Source: Azolla caroliniana | Taxonomy: Eukaryota; Polypodiophyta | Direction: 5' to 3' | Assembly: GCA_043228905.1 (NCBI GenBank) | Contig: JBHGNT010000012.1 | Location: forward strand, 20,522,001 to 20,586,000 | Length of the DNA: 64,000 bases | In this document: one piece after another, positions 1 through 11,652 of the stretch | Layout of the letters: every line of letters begins with the position of its first letter | Numbering within the stretch: the first letter of the stretch is position 1 | Position numbers and translations under genes: made by a program | Notes under the pieces: model-generated | Database searches by the model: none | What the model was told of the DNA's origin: nothing | The model's input: only the letters and a program-made list of their open reading frames with translations

Positions 1-2709
1 GCCCATTTTCTTCGTCAAAAAAAAAGATTGATCGCTTCGTCTCGTTGTAGATTACCGTGGCTTGAATAAGGTTACAATCAAGAATATGTATGCTCTTCCC
101 CTTATCTCAAGTCTTTTGGAACGGATCAATGGTGCCAGGTTCTTCACGAAGATCGACTTACAGGGAGCATATAACCTCATACGGATCCGACCAGGAGACG
201 AATGGAAGACTGCGTTTTGCACCAGATATGGGCACTTCGAGTATACGGTCATGCCGTTCGGCCTCACTAATGTGCCGGTAGTCTTCCAGCACATGGCTAA
301 TGATATATTCCGAGATCTATTGGATGATTGTTTGATCATCTATTTGGATGATCTACTGGTTTATTCAAAGACCCAAGAAGAACATGATTCTCATGTACTA
401 TTAGTACTAAAACAATTTCGAGAACATGGTCTGTATGCAAAGCTGGAAAAATGTAGTTTCGGGTGCAACCAAGTGGAATTTCTCGGCTACATCATTTCGT
501 CAGAAGGCATCTCCATGGACCCAGCTAAGGTCAAAACGGTGGTAGAATGGCAGACTCCGCGTTCGGTGTGGGATGTGCAATGCTTCTTAGGCTTTGCCAA
601 TTTTTACCGGAAGTTCATACAAGATTACTCAAAGATCGTTCTACCTCTCACACAACTGACCAGGAAGGGACAACCGTTCATCTGGTCTGAAGAAACGGAC
701 ATGGCTTTCGAGAGTCTTAAAAAGGCATTTACATCGGCTCCAATTCTAGCTCATGTCGATCCGGAAAAACCATTCATTATCGAAGCTGACACATCGGATT
801 TTGCATTGAGGAGCATTCTGTCACAACAGGGGAATGATGAGAAGCTACATCCTGTGGCTTTTCACTCACGCAAGTTTGATACCGCCGAAATCAACTACGA
901 AATTCATGATAAGGAGCTATTGGCAATAGTGGATTCTTTTATGCAATTCAGGCATTTTCTGGAGGGATCCTCTCATCCAGTCACCGTATTTAGTGACCAC
1001 AAGAATCTTGCCTACTTTCAGGATGCTCGTGTGTTGAATCGACGTCAAGCTCGGTGGGCCCACTTCCTCACGCGTTTCGACTTCAAAATTACATGTCGTC
1101 CGGGGAGGCACCAAGGGAAGGCAGATGCATTATCACGGCATTCGTATCTAGCACCCCGTCCCGGCGAGCCAGCTTTCGATAACCAAAAACAAGTCATCTT
1201 GGGACCGACACGACTACAAGCAACACAGATCTTTGACATGCCTATGGATTCCCGCGTTATTGATACCATATGTGAAGACTTGAAGACAGATGCGTTAGCC
1301 CAAGCTATACTAGCACAAATTGATCCCTCTCGAGTGTCGTGTTCACAGTCGCAACCACCAGGTACGGATTATCGGCAATTCAAATACCATGATGGATTAC
1401 TCTTCTTTAAAGAACTTTTGTATGTTCCTAATGGTTCTTGCCGCCTTTGAGTAGTACAAAACTGTCATGACACATATACAACTGGGCATTTTGGTAGTAC
1501 TAAAACATTAAATGTAGTACAACGAACATTCTGGTGGCCCTGTATGCGACAATTTGTCGAGGATTTTGTTCGGACTTGTGATACATGTTGCAGAGCGAAA
1601 ATGCCAATGCATCATCCATATGATTTATTAGAACCATTACCAATTCCAAGCAAGCCGTGGCAATCCATTGCTCTAGACTTCATCACAGATCTTGCAGTCT
1701 CTAAGGGGTTCAATGCGATTCTAACGGTGGTGGATCGATATACGAAGATGGCTCATTTCTTGCCATGTACTAAGGAGATCTCCAATGAAGACACTGCCGA
1801 AATTGTCATGCGTGAAGTATGTCGGCATCATGGACTTCCCGATAGTATCATCAACGACCGTGGACCCCAGTTCGTGTCAAAATTCTGGAAGCACCTTTTT
1901 AACATGCTCAAGGTCACTTGTAACCTCTCCTCCGGCTACCACCCACAAACTGACGGCCAAGCTGAACGAACAAATCAAACGTTGGAGCAGTATCTGCGGT
2001 GCTTTCTCAGCTATCATCAAGATGACTGGGCAGATATTCTCCACTTCGCCGAATTTGCCTATAACAACTCTATCCACGCATCCACTAAAGTTACGCCATT
2101 TTATGCTTATACGGGATGTCACCCCCGGTGGAGTGTTACGCAAGATACAAGCGGATTTATCTACTCATCTCCAGCAAGCTCAACAAACACACAAGGTCTA
2201 CGCGGATCGTCATCGACTTCCATCCAGTTTTAATATTGGAGATCGGGTGTGGCTACTACGACGACACATCAAGACTACTCGTCCATGTGAGAAGTTAGAT
2301 TATCGGCGATTAGGTCCTTTCTGTATTATTGGACAGATTAATGATGTCGCTTTTCGTCTCGATCTACCTCCTCAACTTCGGATACATCCGGTGTTTCATA
2401 GTTCTCTCCTCGAACCGTACCACGAGAGCACCATCCCAGGACGTCTTATCCAACCTCCACCCCCGATCGAGCTTGAAGATGGGCCGGAGTACGAGGTTGC
2501 CGCCATCCTTGATTCCACGATTGTTCGCAACAAGCTCTACTATCTAGTCGATTTGCTAGGCTATAGACCCAACGGACGTACTTGGGAACCGATCAAGAAT
2601 GTGACCAATGCTTGTGCTCTTCTTGAAGACTTTCATCGTCAATATCCACACAAACCAGGTCCTCAATCCAAGACGACTCGTGACACTCGTCGTTTTAAAG
2701 GGGGGATAG
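1..2709 (+). pseudogene. chromovirus pol (RT, RNase H, integrase, chromodomain), broken
   Basis: The product would copy element RNA into DNA and integrate it. RT is seen through its YLDD catalytic motif (about 341-352) and the upstream MPFGLTN motif. RNase H follows at about 770-1130. The integrase has an HHCC zinc finger (about 1465-1590) and DDE residues in the contexts ALDFITDL, NDRGPQF and QTDGQAERTNQ. A chromodomain-like end (EYEVAAILD, then a WEPIKNV motif) lies at about 2489-2600. Breaks: TGA at 29-31, TGA at 1448-1450 between RNase H and integrase, and a frameshift near 2130 (frame of 1544-2233 to frame of 1785-2717). The chromodomain assigns it to chromoviruses. Confidence 0.9.
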
Positions 2710-3145
2710 TGTCATGACATGGCAAGACTCGAACCCATGACCTTAGGTTATATGGGTCGAGCTCTTGACCATTAGATCATCTATTGTAATACGTAGAATA
2801 TTATTTTCATTTACATTTTATTATAGGAAATTAGTGTATATTCCAGATTTCTCTGGAACATTCTAGAAGCTTCAGGATTACTCCTGAAAACACTATAAAA
2901 GAGGGCACTAGGCATTATGTTGAACCAAATTGGTTCAACGCCAGTCTTAAGCCTTTTAGCCACCATTGTATATTTTCTTCATATAATACATATCTTTCTT
3001 ATCATCACTCTCTCTCTCTCTCAATCTCTCTCTTTCTCTCTGTCTCGCTCACTTCTTCCTTCTCTCGAAGAAGTTCCACACCTCTCATAGTACTAATCCT
3101 TCGTTTAGTACTAATTCCTTCTCTGTCTCAGTACTGTTCATGACA
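2710..3145 (+). repeat. 3' LTR of chromovirus A (436 bp)
   Basis: Begins TGTCATGACA just after a purine tract (AAAGGGGGGATAG) and ends TTCATGACA, so it has the TG...CA ends of an LTR. A TATA-like CTATAAAAGAGG lies at about 2890. Positions 2722-2768, read on the minus strand, look tRNA-like, with box B GGTTCGAGTC and a box-A-like TAATGGTCAAGAGC. The motif GGTTCAACGCCAGTCTT near 2930 recurs in the LTR at 45657, which marks a related family. Confidence 0.85.
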
Positions 3146-3149
3146 GCAA

Positions 3150-4700
3150 ACACAACATTGCGGCTGACTCAAACTTCTTTGGTTTGGTGGTTATAACACT
3201 TCGCTCTTCTTCTCAATTAGGCATGGTCAGGTATGCTGAGTGTAGTCATCGATGAAGGTTACAAAGTAATGACAACCATCGATGCTCAAGTTCTGGCCGG
3301 CCCCACACATCCGAATGGATCAAATTGAGCTTAATATTTCAACTCTGATTATGCTCATTGGGGAATGGAAGTCAATGCTTACTTGGCCCTTCCAGCCACT
3401 AAATCTCGGGAAGCCAAAAACGATGTTCTTTTCCTACATTTCTCAAAGCCGTGGGAAGTTGACGTGTCCTATTCGACCTTCTGCCCTTTGGCAAACATAG
3501 TGGTGTTGACGTCGTTCGTCTTGAGGATAAACATCATCCCGTCTCAGTGCCCTTGTGAAATAATTTAGCCTTCTTCTTCGATGAAGCACCCGAGGTGCGT
3601 GAACCGAACCTGCATCCCTTGGTTGATGATCTGTCCGATTGACACCATGTTCTTGGTGATCGTTGGGACATGCAGGACGTTCCTCATTATTCCTCTTTGG
3701 TCGACATGGCTCAGAGGGACATCTCCGATGTGCTCGATGGGATGAGGGGTGTCGATGTCAGTTTCGACAACCCTTGACTGTTCCAGCTTCTCCATCGTCG
3801 ACAACCACTCCTTGTGGTTCATCATGTACCTCGTTCTACTTCGAGGTGTTCGCCGCCATCGAGTTGGCCTTGTGCTTCATTAGGAAGACAAGGCCCATTC
3901 CGACTCGCTTTGAGCCTTCAGCATAGTGCGATCTTTGACGTCTGTCTACATCTCCTCGACTCGGTCCGAATCGGCGTGCTTCTTCCAAGTCTCGCTCTCT
4001 GTGTGGCCCTTCCGGCCACAATACCAGCATTCCATTGCAATCTTCCCCTGTCGACTTCCAGTGTCGCCTTGACTCCTCCTGCTCGTGGAGGGTCCGGAAC
4101 AGTTGTTGGCATTTCTATTATGCCTTTGGTTCTACTCTTGTCGGCATGTCGAACTGTCTCATCCTCCACAACCATGGGGCATGTTCGCCTCCATATACAA
4201 CATCTTGTTGTTGTGCTTGTTGATGCACTTGTGTGGTTCTCTTCAACAAGAAGCATAAATTGCAATTGAAGAAGGACAATGTGTTCTCTCTTATGCAACT
4301 TGCCTTTCGAAATGATCCGAATGTAGACGCCAACCCTCCGAGGTAGACATCCACCATTCCGTCCGCGTTGACGGTCACATTGATGAAGGTGAGGGAGTTG
4401 TAGGTCTCCTTGATCTTGGACGTGTAATCGGCCACCGACATGTCTTTCTGTCGGATATTGCTCCGCTTTTGTCTGAGTTGTAGTTTCTGGCCATTGTGCT
4501 TGTGGTGAAGATCCTCTTCAAATTCGCCCAGGCATCCTTTGACATCTTAACATCCCAGATATAGCTCAATAGCTGATTGCTCACGCATGATGCAAAGCAG
4601 TATAGAACTCTGCTTGCCGCTTGTTCCCAAGCCGTCGTATCTCTATGTGTTGACTTCAATGTTGCATCATTTCCTCCTTCGACATAACTCTAGTACCCGT
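3150..4700 (-). pseudogene. copia gag-protease-integrase remnant (B)
   Basis: Gag is visible in 4659-4380 (AWEQAASRVLYC, then LKRIFTTSTMARN) and continues in another frame in 4441-4118 (SVADYTSKIKETYNSL), so there is a frameshift near 4440. A zinc-knuckle remnant (near 4020) has lost cysteines. The region 3825-3565 corresponds to the stretch after the protease active site (NVLHVPTITKNMVSIGQI). A short integrase match (YFVTFIDDYTQHT) lies around 3260-3210. Several frames and stops mean no protein can be made. Assignment rests on alignment by eye to element C. Confidence 0.75.
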
Positions 4701-4858
4701 GTCCGAGCAGGTACTAGTGCATCTTGTATGACCAAGATGCGTAGTTGCTCCTACCGAGCTTTTCCGTTGGAAGTGAGCTCCGGAAGACGAAAGCTTGTCT
4801 CTGTGCTTGTTCGCGTGTCGATTGTAGAGGATTCTTCTAACCCTCATGCTCTGATACC

Positions 4859-5154
4859 TGTAAAGGATTACATGCAGAAGCTTATGAACAACAGACACAA
4901 CCAGCTCTGTTCGGACAGCAAAGAACAGACAATTAGGTAAACACAAAGTAGGAGAGAGAGAGAGAGAGCACAACAAAACTTCTATTACAGAAATGTTCAG
5001 TACATACAATATGCTTGTAGAGCACTTTTTATACAAGCCCTGACGAGTGGGCTAACACAAGTACTATCAATACTTTAATGCACATGAATGAGCCTGATAC
5101 TGATTAGCCTATAATAGGCCTATTTACTAAAATAGGCATATAGGATCCCTAACA
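4859..5154 (-). repeat. 5' LTR of copia B (296 bp)
   Basis: On the minus strand it begins TGTTAGGGATCC and ends CCTTTACA. It abuts the sequence GGTATCAGAGC, complementary to the 3' end of initiator-Met tRNA, the usual plant copia primer. A (GA)n run sits at about 4951-4968 and a TATA-like stretch at about 5027-5034. Confidence 0.65.
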
Positions 5155-6344
5155 ACCTATCTGATTCCATCCAACTCGACCACCCGATTCGGCTTTCGGC
5201 TTATTCAACCGAATCGAGCCTAGTCGATCGACCCACGTTCGATTTGGCTCTCAGCTTCTTCAGCCGATTCGACCCATGTTGAGCTTCTCTCTCAATAGAA
5301 CTCTAACTTATCTTCGTTTCTAGGTTACCTTCGACTCTGCATAATCTTCCACTCTACAAAACCTTTGACTTTTATTTACCTTCAACTATGGGTCATAATT
5401 GTTAAAAAACATGTATTCTACATTTAGAATACGTTTTAGAATACTATGATGTATTCTACGTATTTAAAAATGTTGTAAAATTTCTATGTATTCTAGTTAT
5501 CATTTCAAAAAGTTGTAAAAGTTTTAAAATTATTTTTAAAAAACAAATCTTTAAGATTTAAGAAGTATTTAACATATTACAAGTATTCTACCAATTTAAA
5601 TGATTCTACACGTATTCTAAGTATTTTATCTATAAAATATGTATTCTAAGTATTTAAAAAAAGTTAGAATACTTAACATACATATTCTACACGTATTGTA
5701 TGCTAAGCATTCTATAACAATGCTCTTGGTTACGTTCGACTGATAACATCACCTTGAAGACCAAAAAGTGGTAGCGGTTAGACTACAATACTAACATATT
5801 GGTCCCATGGTTCATGAGTAGTGAGGTTGTCTATTATCACGTAGAATGTTTCAAAGAAATCATGTGATCTTATGAACCTCTTGCTTTATAATAGTTGAAA
5901 CCACTTTCTCTCGATGATCAACCAATACAATGGTTCAAGAACCTCCAAGATGAAATGCTAAATGACCTCACAAGGAGAAGGTTATGACTATTTGTATAGG
6001 AGAAGGAACTAAATGGAATGCCATAGACCATTTGTTTTATCTCTAGCAAGAGACAAAAGACACAGTACGTGACACCATTAAGCATACAAAAAGCTTACAC
6101 AATTGAAACGAACTTGGCAACAAAACGTTGGATGAAAAACCAAACCATTTGATCATCAGCAATTTATAAACCCCACCACACAAAAATTCTAATAGCTTGG
6201 TTTTTGCCTAATTGCTTAGGTCTATATTAGAAGTTTGTATAGTAGTCATGACCTTTGAATTCTATATGATAAGATTCCAAATACCTATGCCATCCACAAC
6301 TAGCTCGAGAGAGACTATAACTCAAAAAGAGTGTAGAATGTCCT
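5155..6344. other. AT-rich non-coding stretch with inverted GTATTCTA motifs
   Basis: No gene seen. Between about 5395 and 5715 the octamer GTATTCTA and its inverse TAGAATAC recur many times in both orientations, giving a very AT-rich, partly palindromic block that could be a decayed inverted-repeat transposon or simple-sequence expansion. The first 130 bases hold CCGATTCGG-like motifs that resemble copia trailer sequence, but I could not assign them. Confidence 0.4.
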
Positions 6345-6562
6345 TAGGCTACACAATACACAAAAACATATGGTAAGACATGAATGCTTATATCTCAACA
6401 AACATCGACAACAATATTGGGAGGTTAGGCTACACAATACACAAAAACATATGGTAAGACATGAATGCTTATATCTCAACAAACATCGACAACAACTACA
6501 CAATACACAAAAACATATGGTAAGACATGAATGCTTATATCTCAACAAACATCGACAACAAT
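6345..6562. repeat. tandem repeat, three copies (81 and 66 bp periods)
   Basis: Three near-identical copies of a unit beginning CTACACAATACACAAAAACA. The first period is 81 bp and the second 66 bp; they differ by a 15-bp piece (TATTGGGAGGTTAGG). Because both periods are multiples of three, one frame stays open across the array, but nothing else supports coding. Confidence 0.85.
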
Positions 6563-6823
6563 ATTGTGAGTGGTGAAAGGCATTCACCATGCACTATGCA
6601 AACAATTGTAGAGAGATGTGAGGGTAGAGAGAACCACCACGATGTCAAAAACCACGACCATTGAGCCATTCTCTTTTGTTTTCTTTTCTATATCTCTCTT
6701 CATCACCTACATTTCAAAGATATTGAGTCATTCCTTCTTTTCTTTTCAAAACAAAATATCCTTCCATTAGTTAAAAAAGTCATAACAGCTACAATATACA
6801 AAATATTTTTTCCCAACCCATCT
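6563..6823. other. non-coding stretch before copia C
   Basis: AT-rich sequence with no recognisable gene. The first about 30 bp expected of C's 5' LTR, judged from its 3' LTR, are missing here, so the LTR is truncated or was replaced at this junction. Confidence 0.4.
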
Positions 6824-7231
6824 TGTGAACACACCTTTGAGAATCTATGAGCACTCAAAGGTCAAAAGTCACCATTCCTTTCTACACATTAACTATATGT
6901 CATAGAATCATATTCTATGACACATAACTAATGAGTTTCCACGTCCCCCATGACCCATGAGCTTCTATAGTTCTAGAGAGTGAGTGAGTGTTTTAGTGAG
7001 TTAATGAAGAGAGAGGGTGACCTCATATAAAGCACCCTCCTAGTTTATAAAGAGTTGGTTATTCTCCCTTGTAATGCTACATTTTTGTACATTATATTCT
7101 CCTTGTTAATACACATCTTCTTGAGTACTTCATTTCTTTTATCTATCTTGTGTTTCTCTCCTCTCATCTCATCTTTTCACAAACACACACACATCTCTTC
7201 CACTGCATAGAATCATTTGTGATTCTTTACA
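6824..7231 (+). repeat. 5' LTR of copia C (408 bp, 5'-truncated)
   Basis: Aligns with 11684-12103 and ends GATTCTTTACA directly before the primer site. A TATA-like CATATAAAGCACC lies at about 7024. The first 31 bp present in the 3' copy (11653-11683) are absent. Confidence 0.85.
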
Positions 7232-7369
7232 TGGTATCAGAGCAATTTGGTAGCTCGATGTAGCCCATCTGCGTGTGTTTGAGAAAAATCGGCTCATTGC
7301 TATTGTAGTGCCACTACATAGCTCGTGTTTGAGAGAGAAGCGAAAAAGAAAGAAATCTACATCGACATA

Positions 7370-8149
7370 ATGAATACTCAAATGGGGAGCGCTCTCCTTA
7401 GCGAGAAGTTGGATAGAAACAACTTTGCATCTTGGGAGTACACGATGCACCAATACCTTGTCGGCCAAGGGTATTGGGGTTACATTCAAGGAGCACAAGA
7501 AAACAATCCCGACCCAAAGGACACCGACTACTCAACATGGGAGTAAGCGGCAAGACGAGTGATGTATTGCTTGGCAACATGTGTCCATGACCACATGCTT
7601 GGTTACATTCGGGAAGCCAAGTTGTCGAAAGAAACTTGGGAGAATCTCAAGAAGATATTTGCCACCAATATGATGGCACGAAAGCTCCAACTCAGTCAAG
7701 AGTTGAACAACATTCAACAAAGGGATATGTCCATCACAAGCTACACCTTGAAGATTGAGGAGCTTTGTGAATCACTCAGTTCGATAAGCGTCAATGTGGA
7801 GGATGATGACATGGTGCAAATTTTCCTAGGCGACCTCGCACCACGGTTCAGCGCGATGAGAACCACCATCCTACCAAGGGAGAATCCTCCCTCTTTCTTA
7901 GATCTTCAATCAATGCTATTGGTTGAAGAAAATCATGTTCGAATGATGAGAAATGTCTCAGAAGGCCACATGTTGTACACACACTTGGATGGAGGAAGAG
8001 GATGCGGTCGTGCTAGAAGAGGCCGATTCAGCCAAGGACGAGGCGGACGTGGTTTGACCTATGAAAGCAACTCCCAATTTCGGCAAGAAAGCGAAAACAA
8101 TCGAGAAATGTTCGGAAGAAGGGGTAGCTTCCATGCCGGTCCAAGATGA
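7370..8149 (+). pseudogene. copia gag (C) with one in-frame stop
   Basis: Structural gag protein of a copia element. It starts at ATG 7370 (MNTQMGSALLSEKLD) and stays in one frame to 8149 except for a TAA at 7544-7546, where sister copy B reads Gln (AWEQAA), so CAA became TAA. The C-terminal part is Gly/Arg-rich (GGRGCGRARRGRFSQGRGG) as in RNA-binding gag tails. The zinc knuckle would follow near 8160 and is not clearly preserved. About 260 codons in all, a normal gag length for copia. Confidence 0.8.
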
Positions 8150-8259
8150 CAAAACTCAATCGAATGCGGATATTGCGGAAAAATCAGCCACCACGAAGGA
8201 CAGTGATGAAAGAAGAAGCGTGAGTCAGCTTCCACTAGCCGACAACTAACCAGTTACGC

Positions 8260-8716
8260 TGTTACGGGCATGACCATATAATATCCCGTGGTGAGAATTT
8301 ACCGTAGTATTCTATACACGTGGATAAGTGTGAGGGTTAAACGAGAGTGTAAAGAAGGGGACGATTACTTTTAAATCCTCGGGATTGAGACAACCCATTA
8401 GGCCAAGTGTGAACATGGCTGGGGGACTTGGGTATCGCTATAAATAGAGGCCTAGCTACCCTCATTTCATTATCTTGTTGACTACATCGAGACTCTGTCT
8501 TGTGGTGGGTCAACTCTTGTAGCGAGTGCGCCAACACCAGGTACGACTCGACGCCACGGCGGTGGTATGGGACGGCGATTGAGGCTCGAGTCCGTCTCGA
8601 TCCCTTCGCTTGGGGGTGGTCGGGTGGATCGGCACCCTTCTTTCTCTCTCTCCTTTTTATCTATTCATCTATATTCTATCCTTATCTAATGCTTACATTA
8701 GTCTATGTCTCTAACA
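8260..8716 (+). repeat. solo LTR (457 bp) inserted in copia C, TSD TACGC
   Basis: Begins TGTTACGGGC and ends CTCTAACA. It is flanked by identical 5-bp repeats TACGC (8255-8259 and 8717-8721), the hallmark of LTR-element integration. A TATA box (CTATAAATAGAGG) is at about 8439. There is no internal region, so it is a solo LTR left by recombination. The strand is inferred from the TATA box. Its parent family is not otherwise present in the window. Confidence 0.85.
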
Positions 8717-8721
8717 TACGC

Positions 8722-11640
8722 CACCAATTCCGACCAGAAGACCATGCGGAATGTTAGTGATAAGATATAGTGCAAATTCTATGTTGGCTTCTACTTCATC
8801 TAGTGCCTCCGGTCTGGAAGATGTGTGGTTCGTCGACTCCGGTGCTTCGAACCATATGACGTCTCATCAAGAATGGTTTTGAGACCTTCGAGAGCCAGAT
8901 TGACCTGGCTATGTCGAGACCGGAGATGATACCGCTCATTCAATATGGCACATCGGCAATGTCCCATTCGGGAAAGAAGGCGAACGAACTTGCATCAAAA
9001 ACGTCTTGCATGTACAAACCATAACGAAAACTTTGGTCTCAATCGGCCAATTTATGGAGGAAGGCATGGAAGTCTGATTCAACCAAGGTGGTTGTTTCAT
9101 AGAGAAGGAAGGTCAACTCATCACTCGTAGTTGAAGGGAAGGCCGAATGTTTATCCTCAAGTTGAATGAGGTAAAATTGGCCATGTTTGCAAAGGGCCTC
9201 AAAGCCGACACAAACATAGAGTTGTGACACAAGGGGATTGACCACATCAATCTCAATAAACTTAAGACAATGCAATCGAATGGTGCCGTCATTGGACTCC
9301 CTACATTCAAAGAGAAAGAGATTGAAGGAGTATGCCAAGCTTGCCAATTCCGCAAGCAACATCGACACCCATTCCCGAAGGAGAGGAACGTGACCAAAGG
9401 TCTACTAAACATAATCCACTCATATGTGTGGGGACTTGCCCAAATGGCTACATTTGGCGGATGCCGATATTACGTGACCTTTATCAACGACTTCTCTAGG
9501 CACACCTGGATCTTCCCCATGAGGCAGAAGAGTGGTGTTTGCCCACTTCCAAAAATTCAAAAGTGGAGTAGAAAAGGAAACAGGTCGGCATGTACGATGT
9601 CTTCGATCAGATGGAGGCAAGGAATACTTCTCCGATGCATTCATGGCATACCTTCGACAAGAAGGAACCAATCGAGATTTTTCGTGTCAATATACACCAC
9701 AACAGAATGGAGTAGCCAAATGAAAGAATCAACACATCCTTGAAGTAGCACAGGCCATGCTGAACAAAAAGCACATGTTGAAGTCTTATTGGGCCGAAGC
9801 AGCATGCACAACCATCTATCTAATGAACCAATGTACAACATCCAACGTGCACGAACTTACCCCTCACATGTAAGGATATTCGGCTTACCCCTCAAGTACT
9901 ATGAAAAGAAGTCAGATCTATCCCATGTAAGGATATTCGGCTTTATTGCATATGTTCAAATCCTTGACAAAAAGCGGCAAAAGCTAGATCCCAAGTCGGA
10001 GAAATGTATCCTCGTAGGATACTCACTGGAGCAAAAGGGGTACAAATGCTTCAACCCCTCAACTCAGAAGGTTGACGTAAGTCGGGATGTAGTCTTTGAC
10101 GAATTGGTGTCATGGTACGAACCTGAGCTAACTCCTCCCGAACCATCTACAAACGACCTTGACAACACAGAAGACGATGATCAACTAAGATCAATACCCT
10201 ACGAGAGTCCGATCTCAACCACATTGAGTGGACCTCAAGAGCCTCCAAGCGACCAAAGCACATCTCGACTGAGTCCAAAGATGGACAAAGGGACAGCCAA
10301 AATGCCGGAATATGAAGACGGCAATGAATCAACTCACTCACTCGACAATGACTTTGGTGCCTTTGATGTGCCTCTTATGAGGTCACCCGGAGTTAAGAGA
10401 GCACTCACATCGGCACACGAAAAACTTTGTCGCTCCACCCGAGAAAAGAATCTGGTTAGCCGATTCGGCTACAACGACTATATGGCATATCACTATGCCT
10501 TTATGATGAAGGTGGCAATAGTTTGAGAACCGGCAATTTTTTCCGAGGCAACCAAGGATCTACGATGGGTCGAAGCAATGAACAAGGAGATGCACACACA
10601 CTATGCAAGAACGAGACATGGGATCTCGCCCCCCACTCACCACACAAGAAGGCAATCGGTTGCAGATGGATATTCAAGGTGAAGTATAATGTTGACGGCT
10701 TCGTCAACCGCTACAAAGCTCGACTCATAGGAAAAGGTTATGCACAGACACATGGAGTTGACTATGGCAAAGATGACAATTGTGTAGATCGTGATAGCGC
10801 TTGCAGCAGCGAAAGGGTGGCAACCTCTCTCAATCAGAACCTAAAGCTAGCTACTGACTCTAGCACGGAAGAGTGCGAGCCGACTCATTATCGAAAACTG
10901 ATCGGGAGCCACATTATCTCACAATCACTCGACCCGACCTCAGCTACCCGGTAGGTCACCTTAGCCAATTCATGCAAAAACCACCTGACATTCACTTGGA
11001 TGCGCTAAGCGAGTGTTACGATCCGTGCGTGACACGATGGATTGTGGCATTCTCTACAAATCAGCCACACCAATTCGACTCGAGGGGTACACAGATGCCG
11101 ATTGGGCCGGCTATAAGGCCTATTGTCAATCGACCTCCGGATTTTTTTTCTCCCTCAGCAATGGCGCAATATCCTGGAGTAGTACGAAGTCGCCGACTGT
11201 TGCACTTTCGCGCATAGAGGCCGAATACAGGGGTGCAATTGTGGCTGCATGTGAAGCCGTCTAGCTAAAGAGAATCTTGAAGGATTTGGGCGTTCCCATC
11301 AAGGATCATATTCCCCTATACTGTGACAACATGAGCAGAATTCATCTGGTTTGGAACCTAGTGTTCCACGCATGCACGAAGCATATTGAAGTGAACTATC
11401 ATTTCATTCGAGAGCGCATTTAGGCTAAAGATGTCAACCATCGACACATCAACACGAATCTTCAGACAACCGACATCTTCACCAAAGCCCTAGGAGCTGA
11501 CAAGCTTCGGCAATTCATGTCAGACCTTGGATTGACAGTCCTTGACTTGCCAACCTTGAGATAAGTACAAACCAGACACCGTTCAGACCAGATACCAGCC
11601 GAAGCGGACATCAACTAAACGACGCCAACCCAAAGTTGAG
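8722..11640 (+). pseudogene. copia pol (C): protease, integrase, partial RT, RNase H
   Basis: The protease active site VDSGASNHMTS is at about 8833-8870, followed by the GAG-pre-integrase region (about 9230-9390). Integrase spans 9400-9850 with YYVTFINDFSRHTW, RSDGGKEYF and QQNGVAK; a frameshift near 9531 moves the frame. The connection domain is open in 9789-10526 and contains a short local duplication (CATGTAAGGATATTCGGC twice, 9868 and 9927). RT begins at about 10560 (CRWIFKVKYNVDGFVNRYKA) but jumps at about 10770-10830 straight to the end of RT, so the palm with its YVDD motif is deleted. RNase H (ADWAGYKAY..STSGFFFSL..GAISWSS) is at about 11090-11500 with further stops. Confidence 0.85.
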
Positions 11641-11652
11641 CTTGAGGGGGCG

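Larger units (their letters stand above)
1..3145 (+). mobile_element. Ty3/gypsy chromovirus A, 3' part with 3' LTR
   Basis: The element enters from the left window edge already inside reverse transcriptase (RT). It runs through RNase H, integrase and a C-terminal chromodomain, then a purine tract (about 2695-2709) and one LTR (2710-3145). Its 5' LTR, gag and protease lie outside the window. Immediately after the LTR the sequence becomes minus-strand copia integrase (element B), so A most likely inserted into B. Several in-frame stops and one frameshift show that it is dead. Confidence 0.9.
3146..5154 (-). mobile_element. Ty1/copia element B, 5' half, decayed
   Basis: Read on the minus strand: 5' LTR (5154-4859), primer site GGTATCAGAGC (4858-4848), gag, protease and the beginning of integrase, which stops at 3146 where the LTR of A begins. 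The proteins match element C at 6824-12103 in the same order, so B and C are one family. The rest of B's pol should lie beyond A, left of the window. Confidence 0.8.

Noticed and set aside
2722-2768. A true tRNA gene in the LTR of A
   Set aside because: Only box A/B-like parts match; the acceptor stem does not pair, and similar pieces recur in other LTRs.
6315-6590. Repeat-containing ORFs on both strands
   Set aside because: Open only because the tandem units happen to be multiples of three; no start context or homology.
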